Positions 10,604 to 19,580 are shown, numbered from the stretch's first letter. The stretch: DNA of 64,000 bases from Microvirga sp. ACRRW (GCF_022346925.1 NZ_JAKRNJ010000002.1:310001-374000); one strand, 5' to 3'. The notes: generated from the sequence alone by a model not told the origin. Translations and numbers: made by a program.

Positions 10604-11485
10604 TCATGGGGATTGCGTATCATCTTCCCCTGGGTAAGAAAAGCTGACCCAGCGCGGCTTTTCCAGATGAACGGGGATACCGCCGGCCCTGATGATGTGC
10701 CCGGCCGCCAAGGCATCGGCGGCCCGGTCCAGACGGATCATCAGGAGGCCGCGGCCCTGCAGTCCGGATCCGGTCTTGCCCAGCGATTTCTCGCCTGCCG
10801 TCACCTCGACGCCCACATCGGCGGCGAACCCACCTTCATAGACGGCAGGGACGATGCGCGTGCGCGCGGTGCCCCGGTGCTGCATGCGCGATACGACTTC
10901 CTGGCCTACATAGCAGCCCTTGTCGAAGTCGACCCCATGCAGCTGGTCCATCAGCGCCTCATGCGGAAAGGCGTCTCCGAACATGAAGTCACGCCCGCCT
11001 TCCGGCACTCCAAGCGTGAGGCGATGAGTGTGATAAGCCTCCGGAGGTGCCTTCGCGAATTCCGCACCATCCTCGGCGGCAATGATGGCGCGCCAGCCAA
11101 GCTCAGCCAGGCGGGGGTCCTCCGTCACGAGACCGACCTCGTCGCCGGGCCTGGGCTCGTCCCAGCCCGCCACGACCGCCATGGCCTCGGACATATCCTC
11201 GATCGCGACCTTGGCCCGGAGCTTGTAGAAGCTCAGCCGCTTGGCGAGATCGGGAACGAAAACGTTGAGGGCGTCGAGATAATACCCGCCGCCGATCTCT
11301 TCGGGGGCCTGGAATACAAGGAAATCGAACAGGATCTTTCCCTGGGGCGACAGCAGAGCGCCGAACCGCGCCGTGCGCGGTGACACACGGTCGAGGTCGC
11401 AGGTGACGAGGCCGTCGAGAAAACTCTTGGCGTCCTCGCCCGAAACCCTTACCACGCCCCGGTCGGCTAAATGGACTGACGGCAT
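10604..11485 (-). CDS. ygfZ: Folate-binding protein YgfZ, Fe-S cluster maintenance
   Basis: Tetrahydrofolate-binding protein of the GcvT/YgfZ/IBA57 family, needed for activity of some iron-sulfur enzymes. The diagnostic motif KGCYVGQE with its conserved Cys (near residue 191) is present. The 293-residue form starting MPSVHLADRGVVRVSG matches the family N terminus and has a GGAG element six bases upstream (start 11485); an ATG at 11521 would add 12 residues. It is divergent from pyrC with about 75 bases between starts. Confidence 0.93.
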   Translation of the reverse strand: MPSVHLADRGVVRVSGEDAKSFLDGLVTCDLDRVSPRTARFGALLSPQGKILFDFLVFQAPEEIGGGYYLDALNVFVPDLAKRLSFYKLRAKVAIEDMSEAMAVVAGWDEPRPGDEVGLVTEDPRLAELGWRAIIAAEDGAEFAKAPPEAYHTHRLTLGVPEGGRDFMFGDAFPHEALMDQLHGVDFDKGCYVGQEVVSRMQHRGTARTRIVPAVYEGGFAADVGVEVTAGEKSLGKTGSGLQGRGLLMIRLDRAADALAAGHIIRAGGIPVHLEKPRWVSFSYPGEDDTQSP

Positions 11486-11560
11486 GTCCCGCTCCAGTTG
11501 TTCAAACCTGAAGCGTGACATATGCCCCCTTCGCACAAGCCTCAAGGGATTAAGACCGCC

Positions 11561-12895
11561 ATGACCCAAACCTTCGACCTGATCCTCAAAGGCGGCATCG
11601 TCGTGAACCAGGACGGACGCGTCGAGCGCGACGTCGGCATTCGGAGCGGAACCATTGCCGCCATCGGCGATCTCTCGCGGGCCTCCGCCGGCCGTGAGAT
11701 CGATTGCCGCGGCCTGCATATCCTCCCCGGCGTCATCGACACGCAGGTGCATTTCCGCGAGCCCGGCCTCGATCATAAGGAGGACCTGGAATCCGGTTCC
11801 CGCGCGGCGGTGATGGGCGGCGTTACGGCGGTCTTCGAGATGCCGAATACCGACCCGCAGACCACAACGCCCGAAACGCTCGCCGACAAAGTGCGGCGCG
11901 GGCACCACCGCATGCATTGCGACTTCGCCTTCTGGGTCGGCGGCACGCATGAGAACGCGAAGGACGTCGCGGAGCTGGAGCGCCTGCCGGGTGCCGCCGG
12001 CATCAAGGTATTCATGGGCTCGTCCACCGGTTCGCTGCTCGTCGAGGATGACGAGGGCATCGCCAATATCCTGCGCAACACGCGCCGCCGCGCCGCTTTC
12101 CACTCCGAGGACGAGTCGATGCTGCGCGCGCGCAAGGATCTACGCGTCGAGAACGATCCGCGCTCCCACCCCGTCTGGCGTTCCGCTGAGGTGGCGCTTG
12201 CCTGCACGCAGCGCCTCGTGCGCATTTCGCGCGAGACCGGCGCGCGCATCCACGTGCTCCACGTTACGACCGCAGAGGAGATGGAGCTTCTCAAGGATTA
12301 CAAGGAACTCGTTTCCGTCGAGGTGACGCCGCATCATCTGACGCTGGCTGGCCCTGAGGATTACGAGCGCCTCGGCACCTATATCCAGATGAACCCGCCC
12401 GTGCGCGACGAGCATCACCGCGCCGCGATCTGGCAGGGCTTGGACGAAGGCATTGCAGACATTCTCGGCTCCGACCACGCGCCGCATACACGCGAGGAAA
12501 AGAACAAGACCTATCCCAACACGCCCTCCGGCATGACCGGCGTGCAGACGCTCGTTCCCATCATGCTCGACCACGTGAATGCCAGCAGGCTCACGCTCGA
12601 GCGCTTCGTCGACATGACGAGCGCAGGGCCCAAGCGCCTCTTCGGCATCGCCCGCAAGGGCCGTATCGCCGTCGGCTACGACGCGGACTTCACCATCGTG
12701 GATCTGAAGCGCACGGAAGTCATCACCAACGACTGGATCGCATCGAAGTCGCAATGGACGCCTTACGACGGCAAGAAGGTGACCGGCTGGCCCATCGGGA
12801 CCATCGTGCGTGGCAATGTGGTGATGTGGGACGGCGGATTGGAAAAGCCGTCGCAAGGTGAAGTGGTGAAGTTCGAGGAGACGCTCGGCGGGTAA
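11561..12895 (+). CDS. pyrC: Dihydroorotase (class I)
   Basis: Zinc enzyme that cyclises carbamoyl-aspartate to dihydroorotate in pyrimidine biosynthesis. 444 residues, the length of class I dihydroorotases. Metal and substrate residues are visible: HFREPG at 64-69, the carboxylated Lys149 in GIKVFMG, and the catalytic Asp in LGSDHAPHT. The ATG at 11561 has an AAGGG element 11 bases upstream; an earlier ATG at 11522 lies immediately beside the divergent ygfZ start region and is less likely. Confidence 0.95.
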   Translation: MTQTFDLILKGGIVVNQDGRVERDVGIRSGTIAAIGDLSRASAGREIDCRGLHILPGVIDTQVHFREPGLDHKEDLESGSRAAVMGGVTAVFEMPNTDPQTTTPETLADKVRRGHHRMHCDFAFWVGGTHENAKDVAELERLPGAAGIKVFMGSSTGSLLVEDDEGIANILRNTRRRAAFHSEDESMLRARKDLRVENDPRSHPVWRSAEVALACTQRLVRISRETGARIHVLHVTTAEEMELLKDYKELVSVEVTPHHLTLAGPEDYERLGTYIQMNPPVRDEHHRAAIWQGLDEGIADILGSDHAPHTREEKNKTYPNTPSGMTGVQTLVPIMLDHVNASRLTLERFVDMTSAGPKRLFGIARKGRIAVGYDADFTIVDLKRTEVITNDWIASKSQWTPYDGKKVTGWPIGTIVRGNVVMWDGGLEKPSQGEVVKFEETLGG

Positions 12896-12969
12896 GGACG
12901 CGTCGAGCGGAAATAATCCGGTCTCTGGAAGGTGCCGGTTGCGCGCAGTCGGCAACAAGCACCAGCTCG

Positions 12970-13668
12970 TCACGAACTGAGAGTTTTATATCGTGGAGCC
13001 TCGAAATAATTTTCGATGTCCGCCGGCAATTTGAATCCACAGCCGATGAACTTGGATCGGAGAAGCGACTCCGCCAGAGCATCTGAGACGATCAAATTAT
13101 ACTCTGCGCCCGGTGTTCCTACGTGGAATAACGGATGGTCGCCGATCTTGGATTCATCCAAGTGCAATACGCGAATTTTGGAAATGTATGGTCCCTTCGG
13201 GCCTGTGTCCATTTCGTAGGTGGAATGCACGAGGTCGAAGCAATCCACCATCTGGTAGACATGGAAGTAGAAATGAGTGTCCGTCAGAGTTTGCCCTCTA
13301 TGCTTGATATGGGCGGGTCTGCACTCGAAACCTGAAACCTGCATCTCTTCAAGATGCCGCTTCAACCGCGCTGAGATGAAACGAAAGATGCCGGCTTCAA
13401 AATAATCTGGAAGCGGGCTTTTACTCAGAGCTTTCAGTTGGAACGGCGGAAGCTCTTCAGGAAGAGGGTGTCCGGCGAAGAATCCGTGCTGCGTGATGTC
13501 GATCAGATTCTTGATGACTACAACGGGATAAACTTGCGAGGCCGATACACGCTCATCCCAAAGCCAATATGCCTCGGATGCCTCGATCTTGATTGAAGGC
13601 ACGTATTTGCGCGGATATCTCGGTGCTCCCGTGAGCACCGAGCGCAGAAGCCGGATGATGGCCTTCAA
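12970..13668 (-). CDS. Imm11-like (DUF1629) protein, possible orphan immunity protein
   Basis: 232 residues. The C-terminal half carries the pattern of the Imm11/DUF1629 family: a MVDCFDL segment, ISKIRVLHLDESKIGDHPLF, then NLIVSDALAESL and GCGF. Members of this family are proposed immunity proteins of polymorphic toxin systems in Myxococcus-type loci; no toxin gene is visible here. It starts with TTG at 13668, overlapping the upstream gene stop by four bases (translational coupling). Base composition is clearly more AT-rich than the flanking genes, suggesting acquisition. The family call is from remembered pattern, so moderately sure. Confidence 0.6.
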   Translation of the reverse strand: MKAIIRLLRSVLTGAPRYPRKYVPSIKIEASEAYWLWDERVSASQVYPVVVIKNLIDITQHGFFAGHPLPEELPPFQLKALSKSPLPDYFEAGIFRFISARLKRHLEEMQVSGFECRPAHIKHRGQTLTDTHFYFHVYQMVDCFDLVHSTYEMDTGPKGPYISKIRVLHLDESKIGDHPLFHVGTPGAEYNLIVSDALAESLLRSKFIGCGFKLPADIENYFEAPRYKTLSS

Positions 13669-13928
13669 TGCTTCAGCGTGGCCATCATCGAAAATGCGCC
13701 GCTGCGGATCTTGTCCGCGAAGGTCGCGGCATATTCCGCTACCGCTTCCTCACCATAAGTCGTGACGAGTTCGGTGAAGGCTGCGAAGAGGGCTGCCTGC
13801 GCCATGCAATCGGCATCGAGCCCATCGAGCTCGGCCTCGGCGAAAGCCTCGGTCACATAGCTCAGAGCAGCCTGCTTGATGGCGCTGAGTTCGGGCAGCT
13901 CGTCGAGGGGGAGGTCGTTGTCGTTCAT
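13665..13928 (-). CDS. Small conserved hypothetical protein
   Basis: 87 residues, acidic and mostly helical, starting MNDNDLPLDELPEL with Ala- and Glu-rich helices after it. I do not recognise a family. An in-frame ATG at 13988 would give 107 residues; 13928 is preferred because an AGGGG element lies about 10 bases upstream and the extra residues look unstructured. It is coupled to the Imm11-like gene by a four-base TTGA overlap, so the two are probably translated together, though nothing indicates that this is a toxin. Confidence 0.6.
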   Translation of the reverse strand: MNDNDLPLDELPELSAIKQAALSYVTEAFAEAELDGLDADCMAQAALFAAFTELVTTYGEEAVAEYAATFADKIRSGAFSMMATLKH

Positions 13929-14112
13929 GAATCCAGGCCCCTTTTCGGGGTCGGCGCGCGGGTTCGGTTGATTCGACTTGTAAGGCATCGCGCCGTCCCA
14001 CCGCCAGCTTCACCTTGCAAAGAGGTTAACGCGAGAGGGTCGGCTCTAATAAATGTGGATAAAACCCTTTGCCGGGCACGGGTTTACGCCCTTCTGTCGG
14101 GCTGAAGGGCTC

Positions 14113-14682
14113 CTAGCCGCCGTAACGCCCGGTGATGCTGCGGGCCAGCTGCTCGCCTTCGCGGATGAAGCGGGTCGAGGCTTCCTGGGCCGATGGGGTG
14201 CAGACGCGGTAGGTGAGAGCGTAGGCCTGGTAGCCCTTGTTGTAGGCTCCTGCCAGACGCTCCTTGCGGCCGGGCGTCGTTCCCTCCGTGTCAATCAGGA
14301 TCTGCATGCGCCGGCCCCATTCGCTGGAATCGGGGGCGGTGCAGAGAGGGCGTAGCATGGCGAGCGCGCCCATGATTTCGGAGAGCCGGAGGAGCTCCTT
14401 CTCATAAGGCGCGGGAGGCGGCTCGACCACGGGGGCGGGTGCCGCCTGTTGTTCCGGCTGCGGCGTTCCCGGGCGTTGCTGGGGCGCCGTCTGTTGCGGT
14501 CGCCGCTGCTGCGGGCGGTATTGAGGCTGGGGCCTGTATTGCTGCTGAGGAAGCGGCTGTTGCGGCACGTTCGGCCCGCGCGGAGGGCCGAAGAGGCGTT
14601 CGAAGAAGCCCTGCGCGCTTGCCGGCTGAAAGGAGACCGGCAGCATCACGAGAGCGGAGAGAAGCACGACGGCGCGCTTCAT
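14113..14682 (-). CDS. TIGR02301 family secreted protein
   Basis: 189 residues: a signal peptide (MKRAVVLLSALVMLP to about residue 24, ending ASAQG), a Pro/Gln-rich low-complexity linker (residues about 35-85), then a helical domain with LRPLCTAP, WGRRMQILIDTE and YRVCTPSA, two Cys that may pair. This matches the alphaproteobacterial TIGR02301 family of unknown function. The ATG at 14682 overlaps the upstream NUDIX stop by four bases, so it is translationally coupled in an operon with it and the HTH citrate synthase. Confidence 0.85.
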   Translation of the reverse strand: MKRAVVLLSALVMLPVSFQPASAQGFFERLFGPPRGPNVPQQPLPQQQYRPQPQYRPQQRRPQQTAPQQRPGTPQPEQQAAPAPVVEPPPAPYEKELLRLSEIMGALAMLRPLCTAPDSSEWGRRMQILIDTEGTTPGRKERLAGAYNKGYQAYALTYRVCTPSAQEASTRFIREGEQLARSITGRYGG

Positions 14683-15128
14683 GGGCGCGCCTCCTCGCGT
14701 GCCATCCTGAAGGCCTGCTTCAGAATTCCGGTGAGCCCCGCTGTCATGGGCAGATCGCCGATGTCCCGTTCCGTAATCCAACGGATGTCCTTTGCTTCCG
14801 GTCCTGTCTGGGGCTCGCCCGAAACCCAGCGCGCGGCGTGGGCGGCGATGACGACATGGTGCTTTATATGGCCTTTCTCATCCCTTTCAATGAATTCGAC
14901 AGGCGCGATCAGGCCTATGATCTCGGCTTCGACGCCGACCTCCTCGCGCAGCTCGCGCAAGGCGGCTTCGCCCAAAAGCTCTCCGGTTTCCACCATGCCG
15001 CCGGGCAGGGAGTAGAGCCCTTCGCTCGGCGGCTTGCCGCGTGCGGCGAGCAGGATGCGCCCGTCGCGGATCACCGCCACCGAGGCGGCGAGGATAGGTC
15101 GGGATGGATAGAAGCGGTCGTCGGTCAT
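14679..15128 (-). CDS. NUDIX hydrolase
   Basis: 149-residue pyrophosphatase-fold protein with the full NUDIX box at residues 43-65 (GGMVETGE, then RELREEVG). The N terminus ASVAVIRDGRILLAARG and the context resemble ADP-ribose or related nucleoside-diphosphate hydrolases; the substrate is not determinable. The ATG at 15128 overlaps the citrate synthase stop by four bases (ATGA), and its own stop overlaps the next start likewise. The longer frame to 15218 is inside the citrate synthase gene and was rejected. Confidence 0.9.
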   Translation of the reverse strand: MTDDRFYPSRPILAASVAVIRDGRILLAARGKPPSEGLYSLPGGMVETGELLGEAALRELREEVGVEAEIIGLIAPVEFIERDEKGHIKHHVVIAAHAARWVSGEPQTGPEAKDIRWITERDIGDLPMTAGLTGILKQAFRMAREEARP

Positions 15129-16231
15129 GACGGAGATGGTTCCTCGCCCACGACATAGCGTGCCCGGGGTCGGATGAGCTGGGACTGGCTGCGCTGCTCG
15201 ATGGCATGGGCAAGCCATCCGGCCGTGCGCCCGACCGCGAAGAGCGTAAAGGCCGCGCTGCGCGGGAGTCCATAGGCCCGCTCCAGCATCACGAGCGCCG
15301 TGTCGATGCCGGGTTTCCCGCCACCGGCTGCGATGGCTTGCAGGGTCGTCGCATCGGAGGAGAGCAGCGGCACGTTCTCGAGGATTGCCGCTGCGCGCGG
15401 GTCGCCATCGGGATAGAGCTTATGCTGGAAGCTCGGAGCGGCGGTTTTGCCGGGTGCTTCCAGAAAGGCCCTGACCCGCTCCGTCATGCCGCCATGATAG
15501 GGGCCGCTCAAGGCCATGAGCCCGGCGATGATGGCGTTGCTCAGGGACGCGCCGGTCGAGGCCGTGACCCTCACCGCGAAGGCGGAGGAGCTGAGCTCGT
15601 GATCGGCGCAGAGAACGAGGGTTCGGCGGATGGCATCGGACGCCTGGGGCGCTTTCCAGGCGAGAGCCAGATGCTCGTGCAATGGCTCCGCTTCAGGAGC
15701 CGCGCCGCTGCCCGCTGCCGCCATGAGGCGCAGGATCGTCGCCACCTCGGCGGCCCGTAACTCCTTGGGCCTCGGCTCGGAGAGAAGGCGGACGGCATGG
15801 GTGACGAAGTCATGGAGGTCGAGCGCCCGGCCGGGCAGGGAGTGAGGCCGTCGGGACGGCAGGCGGAAGGCTTCAATGTCCAGGCCGCCGATCAGCAGGC
15901 GTGCGGTTTCCTCCAAGGTCTTCACCTGAGCCCAGGCGATGGCGTCGTGCCCGCGATAGAACAGGTGCCCGTCCTTGATCTGCGTGATGCTCGTCTCCAG
16001 CACCGGCAGGCCCCAATCGAGGGCGGTCGCCGCTGCGGCGGCCGGTCGTCGGAAGCGGGCCTTCTTCTCCACCAGCGTTTCCACATCGTCGAGGGCATAG
16101 AGCCGCTGGCGCGGGTCGTAGGGCGAGGAGAACGAGCGGATCAGACCCCGACTCACATAGGCATAGAGGCTCGCCCGGCTGATGCCGAGGCGGCCGGAGG
16201 CTTCTTCTGCCGAGGTCAGTTCAAGGCTCAT
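15125..16231 (-). CDS. Citrate synthase family protein with N-terminal helix-turn-helix
   Basis: 368 residues. Residues 6-60 form a MerR-like winged-helix segment (ASGRLGISRASLYAYVSRG, then RQRLYALDDVE); the rest is a citrate/methylcitrate synthase domain. Catalytic positions are kept: His in CADHELSSSAF, His in FQHKLYPDGDPRA and Asp in GIDTALVML. Condensation of acetyl- or propionyl-CoA with oxaloacetate is likely, and DNA binding is suggested by the HTH. It is divergent from a second citrate synthase, with a direct repeat of ATATGTTG overlapping its start codon, a candidate self-regulatory site. Confidence 0.9.
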   Translation of the reverse strand: MSLELTSAEEASGRLGISRASLYAYVSRGLIRSFSSPYDPRQRLYALDDVETLVEKKARFRRPAAAAATALDWGLPVLETSITQIKDGHLFYRGHDAIAWAQVKTLEETARLLIGGLDIEAFRLPSRRPHSLPGRALDLHDFVTHAVRLLSEPRPKELRAAEVATILRLMAAAGSGAAPEAEPLHEHLALAWKAPQASDAIRRTLVLCADHELSSSAFAVRVTASTGASLSNAIIAGLMALSGPYHGGMTERVRAFLEAPGKTAAPSFQHKLYPDGDPRAAAILENVPLLSSDATTLQAIAAGGGKPGIDTALVMLERAYGLPRSAAFTLFAVGRTAGWLAHAIEQRSQSQLIRPRARYVVGEEPSPS

Positions 16232-16245
16232 ATGTTGATATGTTG
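16230..16245. promoter_or_regulatory. Direct repeat ATATGTTG x2 between divergent citrate synthase genes
   Basis: Two perfect head-to-tail copies of ATATGTTG (16230-16237 and 16238-16245) overlap the start codon of the HTH citrate synthase in the 75-base divergent intergenic region. The position suits an operator bound by the HTH domain of that enzyme; the link is inference. Confidence 0.35.
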
Positions 16246-16306
16246 ATTCAAGATTGACGGTTCTGCAAGCCCGGCGTGAAGGTTCTCGATAACAAGGAGA
16301 ATCTCC

Positions 16307-17374
16307 ATGAGCATCGGACTTGATGACGTCATTGCCGCCGAAACGATCCTGAGCCACGTGGACGGCGAGGCGGGCCGCCTCATCATTCGCGGGCACGACC
16401 TCGAAGAGCTTGCAGGCCGCGTCTCTTTCGAGGACGCCACGGCGATGCTGTGGGACGGGCTGGTGCCGGACGCGTCCGACCCCCGCGCGCTTTTCGGCGA
16501 AGCGCGGGAGAGGGCGTTCCACTATCTCTCCCCGCTTGCCAATAACCTTTCGGGTCTGACGCCTGTGGAGGGCATGCGCCTCCTGCTCTCGGCCCTGCCG
16601 GATGCGGACAAGAACCCGGCCTCCCTCGCCGTCGGCGCATCGGCGGTGGCGGCGGCCATGGCGATCCGGGGTGCGAAGGGGTTGGCTCCTGTCGCGCCCG
16701 ATGCTTCTGATGGTCACGCGGCGGATCTTCTTCGCATGATCAAGGGCGCGCCTGTCGATGAGAGCCGGGCGAAGGGACTCGACACCTATCTCGTCACGGT
16801 GATCGACCACGGCCTCAACGCCTCCACCTTCACCGCCCGCGTGGTCGCCTCCACCGAGGCGGGGCTGCTCTCCTCCGTGGTCGCGGGCCTCTGCGCCTTG
16901 AAGGGGCCGCTCCATGGCGGCGCGCCGGGTCCGGTGCTCGACATGCTCGATGCCATCGGCACCATCGAGAATGCGGATGCCTGGCTCGATGACGCCATGG
17001 CGCGGGGCGAGCGCCTCATGGGTTTCGGCCACCGCATCTATCGTGTGCGCGATCCGCGCGCCGACGTGCTCAAGGCCGCAGCCGCGCGCTTGAAGGGCAA
17101 CAACAACCGCATCGCCTTCGCGGAAGCCGTCGAGCAGACGGCCCTGAACGTGCTTCAGCGCCGCAAGCCCGGACGACGCCTCGACACCAATGTGGAGTTC
17201 TACACCGCGATCCTTCTCGATGCGCTCGGCGTGCCGCGCGAAGGCTTTACGCCGCTCTTCGCGGCAGGCCGCACGGCGGGCTGGGTGGCTCATGCTCTCG
17301 AGCAGGAGCGCGTGGCCCGCATCATCCGCCCGCAATCGCGCTATGTGGGGCCGTGGCCTGCGGAAGCAGCGTGA
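16307..17374 (+). CDS. Citrate synthase/methylcitrate synthase
   Basis: 355-residue type II-like short citrate synthase without an HTH domain. Active-site His residues are seen in DHGLNAST and GFGHRIYRVRDPRA; the third catalytic position reads Glu in TNVEFYTA instead of the usual Asp, as in some methylcitrate synthase relatives. A GPLHGGAPG loop is present. Likely condenses oxaloacetate with acetyl-CoA or propionyl-CoA. An AAGGAGA element lies about 8 bases before the ATG. It faces away from its HTH-bearing paralogue, an arrangement suggesting that the pair acts together or is co-regulated. Confidence 0.92.
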   Translation: MSIGLDDVIAAETILSHVDGEAGRLIIRGHDLEELAGRVSFEDATAMLWDGLVPDASDPRALFGEARERAFHYLSPLANNLSGLTPVEGMRLLLSALPDADKNPASLAVGASAVAAAMAIRGAKGLAPVAPDASDGHAADLLRMIKGAPVDESRAKGLDTYLVTVIDHGLNASTFTARVVASTEAGLLSSVVAGLCALKGPLHGGAPGPVLDMLDAIGTIENADAWLDDAMARGERLMGFGHRIYRVRDPRADVLKAAAARLKGNNNRIAFAEAVEQTALNVLQRRKPGRRLDTNVEFYTAILLDALGVPREGFTPLFAAGRTAGWVAHALEQERVARIIRPQSRYVGPWPAEAA

Positions 17375-17459
17375 CCGACTATACTCATGCTTCCTTGCAC
17401 CGCAGGTTGTCCTCCTGAGATCCTGCCCTTCCCGATAACCGTTAGGAAGGGCGGCTGCT

Positions 17460-18770
17460 ATGACGACAAACAGTGGCAAGGGCTATCTGGTGGGTGTCTC
17501 CGAGCGGAATGAGATTTTCAATCTTTCCTTGGCTGGGCTGACCGAAATCTACGGAATGGGAGGCAACGACGTCATTGGTGTGACGGTGCCGGGCACGAGC
17601 TACACCGCGTTCTACGGCATTGTTCTGAAAGGCGGGAGAGGATCCGACATCATCGACTACGGCAGTGTCGGAGCCAATAACTTTGCGACGATCTATGGCG
17701 ACGACAATCCGGACCTGACGACCGCGTCGCTCGGAGCAGACCGTGACCACATCCTTGCTCTCAAAACAGCGGACAACATCTTCGCCGGCGGTGGCGCGGA
17801 TTATGTCAACGCCGCCGGGGGATTCGATGTGGTTTTCGGCGGAGAGGGTGACGATACCCTATTCGGCGGCGCGGGCAGCGACCATATTCAGGGTAATGTC
17901 GGGAACGACTTTCTCCACGGCGCAACGCCTGCCGTCGTCTCCGGGCCGTTCCTGAGCATCACCGTGGATTTCAACGGCGCCACGGACGCCGCTTTAGGCG
18001 GCTCGCAAAGGGTAACCGGTACCGCCGGTCCCCTGGTCCCTGATGACCCGAGCAGCGACACCCTCGACGGTGGGGATGGGAACGATACGCTCGATGGCGG
18101 TCTCGGAATCGACCATATGTCGGGCGGTTTCGGGAACGACGTGTTTCATGTCGATCAAGCGGGCGATGTCGTCGTCGAAAGCGGCGGTGGAGGCATCGAC
18201 AAGGTGATCTCGAGCGTCAGCTATGGGCTGTCTGCGAATGCGGAGATCGAGATCCTGCAGGCGAGTTCGGGAGCATTGCCGCTCAGCCTGACCGGCAATG
18301 CCTTCAAGAACACGATTTTCGGTGCCGATGGCGCGGACAGGCTTTTCGGATTGAACGGCAACGACGTGCTTCGAGGCGAGTCCGGGAATGATGTGCTCGA
18401 CGGCGGCCTCCTCTCCGATACGCTCACGGGCGGTCTTGGCCGGGACATGTTCGTGTTTTCCAGCAAACCCACCAAGACCAATATCGAGCGGATCACGGAC
18501 TACAACGTGAAGGACGACACGATCTGGCTGGAGAATGCCGTGTTCAAGGCGTTGGGGAAGAAGGGAACGATCACGTCACCCGCGGCTCTCAAGAGCGGGT
18601 TCTTCTATTCCGGCTCTGCAGCGCACGATGGCGATGACCACGTTATCTACAACAAGAAGACCGGCGCGCTGTACTACGATCCGGACGGCATCGGCGGCGC
18701 GGCTCAGGTGAAGATCGCGGCCCTTGCAAAGAACCTCGCTCTGACCGCCAAGGATTTCTTCCTGATCTGA
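17460..18770 (+). CDS. RTX-type calcium-binding repeat protein, secreted
   Basis: 436 residues rich in Gly-Asp nonapeptide repeats of the GGxGxDxUx type: around residues 57-65 (GGRGSDIID), 120-155 (GGEGDDTLFGG and following), 200-225 (GGDGNDTLDGG) and 280-335 (GNDVLRGESGNDVLDGG). The C-terminal segment after GGLGRDMFVF resembles the serralysin-type tail used by type I secretion. No catalytic domain is recognisable, so it may be a structural or adhesive surface protein. AGGAAGG lies 9 bases upstream of the ATG. No type I exporter genes are nearby. Confidence 0.88.
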   Translation: MTTNSGKGYLVGVSERNEIFNLSLAGLTEIYGMGGNDVIGVTVPGTSYTAFYGIVLKGGRGSDIIDYGSVGANNFATIYGDDNPDLTTASLGADRDHILALKTADNIFAGGGADYVNAAGGFDVVFGGEGDDTLFGGAGSDHIQGNVGNDFLHGATPAVVSGPFLSITVDFNGATDAALGGSQRVTGTAGPLVPDDPSSDTLDGGDGNDTLDGGLGIDHMSGGFGNDVFHVDQAGDVVVESGGGGIDKVISSVSYGLSANAEIEILQASSGALPLSLTGNAFKNTIFGADGADRLFGLNGNDVLRGESGNDVLDGGLLSDTLTGGLGRDMFVFSSKPTKTNIERITDYNVKDDTIWLENAVFKALGKKGTITSPAALKSGFFYSGSAAHDGDDHVIYNKKTGALYYDPDGIGGAAQVKIAALAKNLALTAKDFFLI

Positions 18771-18796
18771 GGTGCTGGCGAGTGGGGCAGCCGTCT

Positions 18797-19552
18797 TCAG
18801 ACGTGCTGCCCGCCATTGATGTGCAGCTCCGCGCCGGTCACGTAGGAACTCGCATCGGTGCACAGGAAGTAGATGGCCTTCGCCACCTCGTCCGGCGTGC
18901 CGAGGCGGCGCATGGGCAACTGCTCGACGATCTTCTCCGTGCCGGGCGAGAGGATCGATGTATCGATCTCGCCGGGGGAGATGGCGTTCACGCGAACGCC
19001 GAGCGGCCCGAAATCGGCGGCCATCTCACGGGTGAGCGCGGCGAGCGCCGCTTTTGAGGTGGCATAAGCCGCGCCCGCGAAAGGATGAACGCGCGAACCC
19101 GCGATGGAGGTGACGTTCACCACCGAGCCCTTGGCGCGGGTCAACTCGTCCTGCAGGCCGCGCGCCAGCATGATCGAGGCGAAGAAGTTCACCTGGAATA
19201 CGCGCAGCCAATCGTCATGCAATGTGTGGATCGCGTCGAGCCGCGAACCGCCGGGGCCTTTCGGCGAGATGCCCGCATTGTTGACGAGCGCATGGAGGCA
19301 GCCGCCCTCGGCGGCAAGCCGCTCCTTCACGTCGGCGATGGCGCGGACAGTGTCCTCGGCATTGGCGAGATCGACCTGGAGATGATCCTCCGGCCCCATC
19401 TCCCACGGGCAGTTCTCGGGAAAGCCGTGGCGCGAGCATGTGATCACCCGCCAGCCGGCGGCGGAGAAGCGCTTCACCGTGGCATGCCCGATCCCGCGGC
19501 TGGCGCCGGTGAGCAGCATGATGCGGCGGGAGGTGTTGGACGAAGAGGACAT
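18797..19552 (-). CDS. SDR family NAD(P)-dependent oxidoreductase
   Basis: 251-residue short-chain dehydrogenase. Cofactor motif TGASRGIG near the N terminus, NNAG (ALVNNAGIS), catalytic Ser in VTSIAGS and the Tyr-Lys pair in YATSKAA; the C terminus ends TGAELHINGGQHV, as in FabG-like enzymes. The substrate is unknown. The ATG at 19552 is preferred to a TTG two codons upstream. It is convergent with the RTX gene and stands downstream of a small membrane protein on the same strand. Confidence 0.9.
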   Translation of the reverse strand: MSSSSNTSRRIMLLTGASRGIGHATVKRFSAAGWRVITCSRHGFPENCPWEMGPEDHLQVDLANAEDTVRAIADVKERLAAEGGCLHALVNNAGISPKGPGGSRLDAIHTLHDDWLRVFQVNFFASIMLARGLQDELTRAKGSVVNVTSIAGSRVHPFAGAAYATSKAALAALTREMAADFGPLGVRVNAISPGEIDTSILSPGTEKIVEQLPMRRLGTPDEVAKAIYFLCTDASSYVTGAELHINGGQHV

Positions 19553-19580
19553 TTTCAAAAATCTCTATCAGCGCGCAGCT

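Noticed and set aside
8797..10647. 616-codon open frame on the plus strand
   Set aside because: Lies entirely opposite the hybrid histidine kinase and has shadow-type composition with no domain.
10604..12103. Longer 499-residue form of ygfZ
   Set aside because: The extra N-terminal part runs antisense through pyrC; only the region from 11485 on resembles YgfZ.
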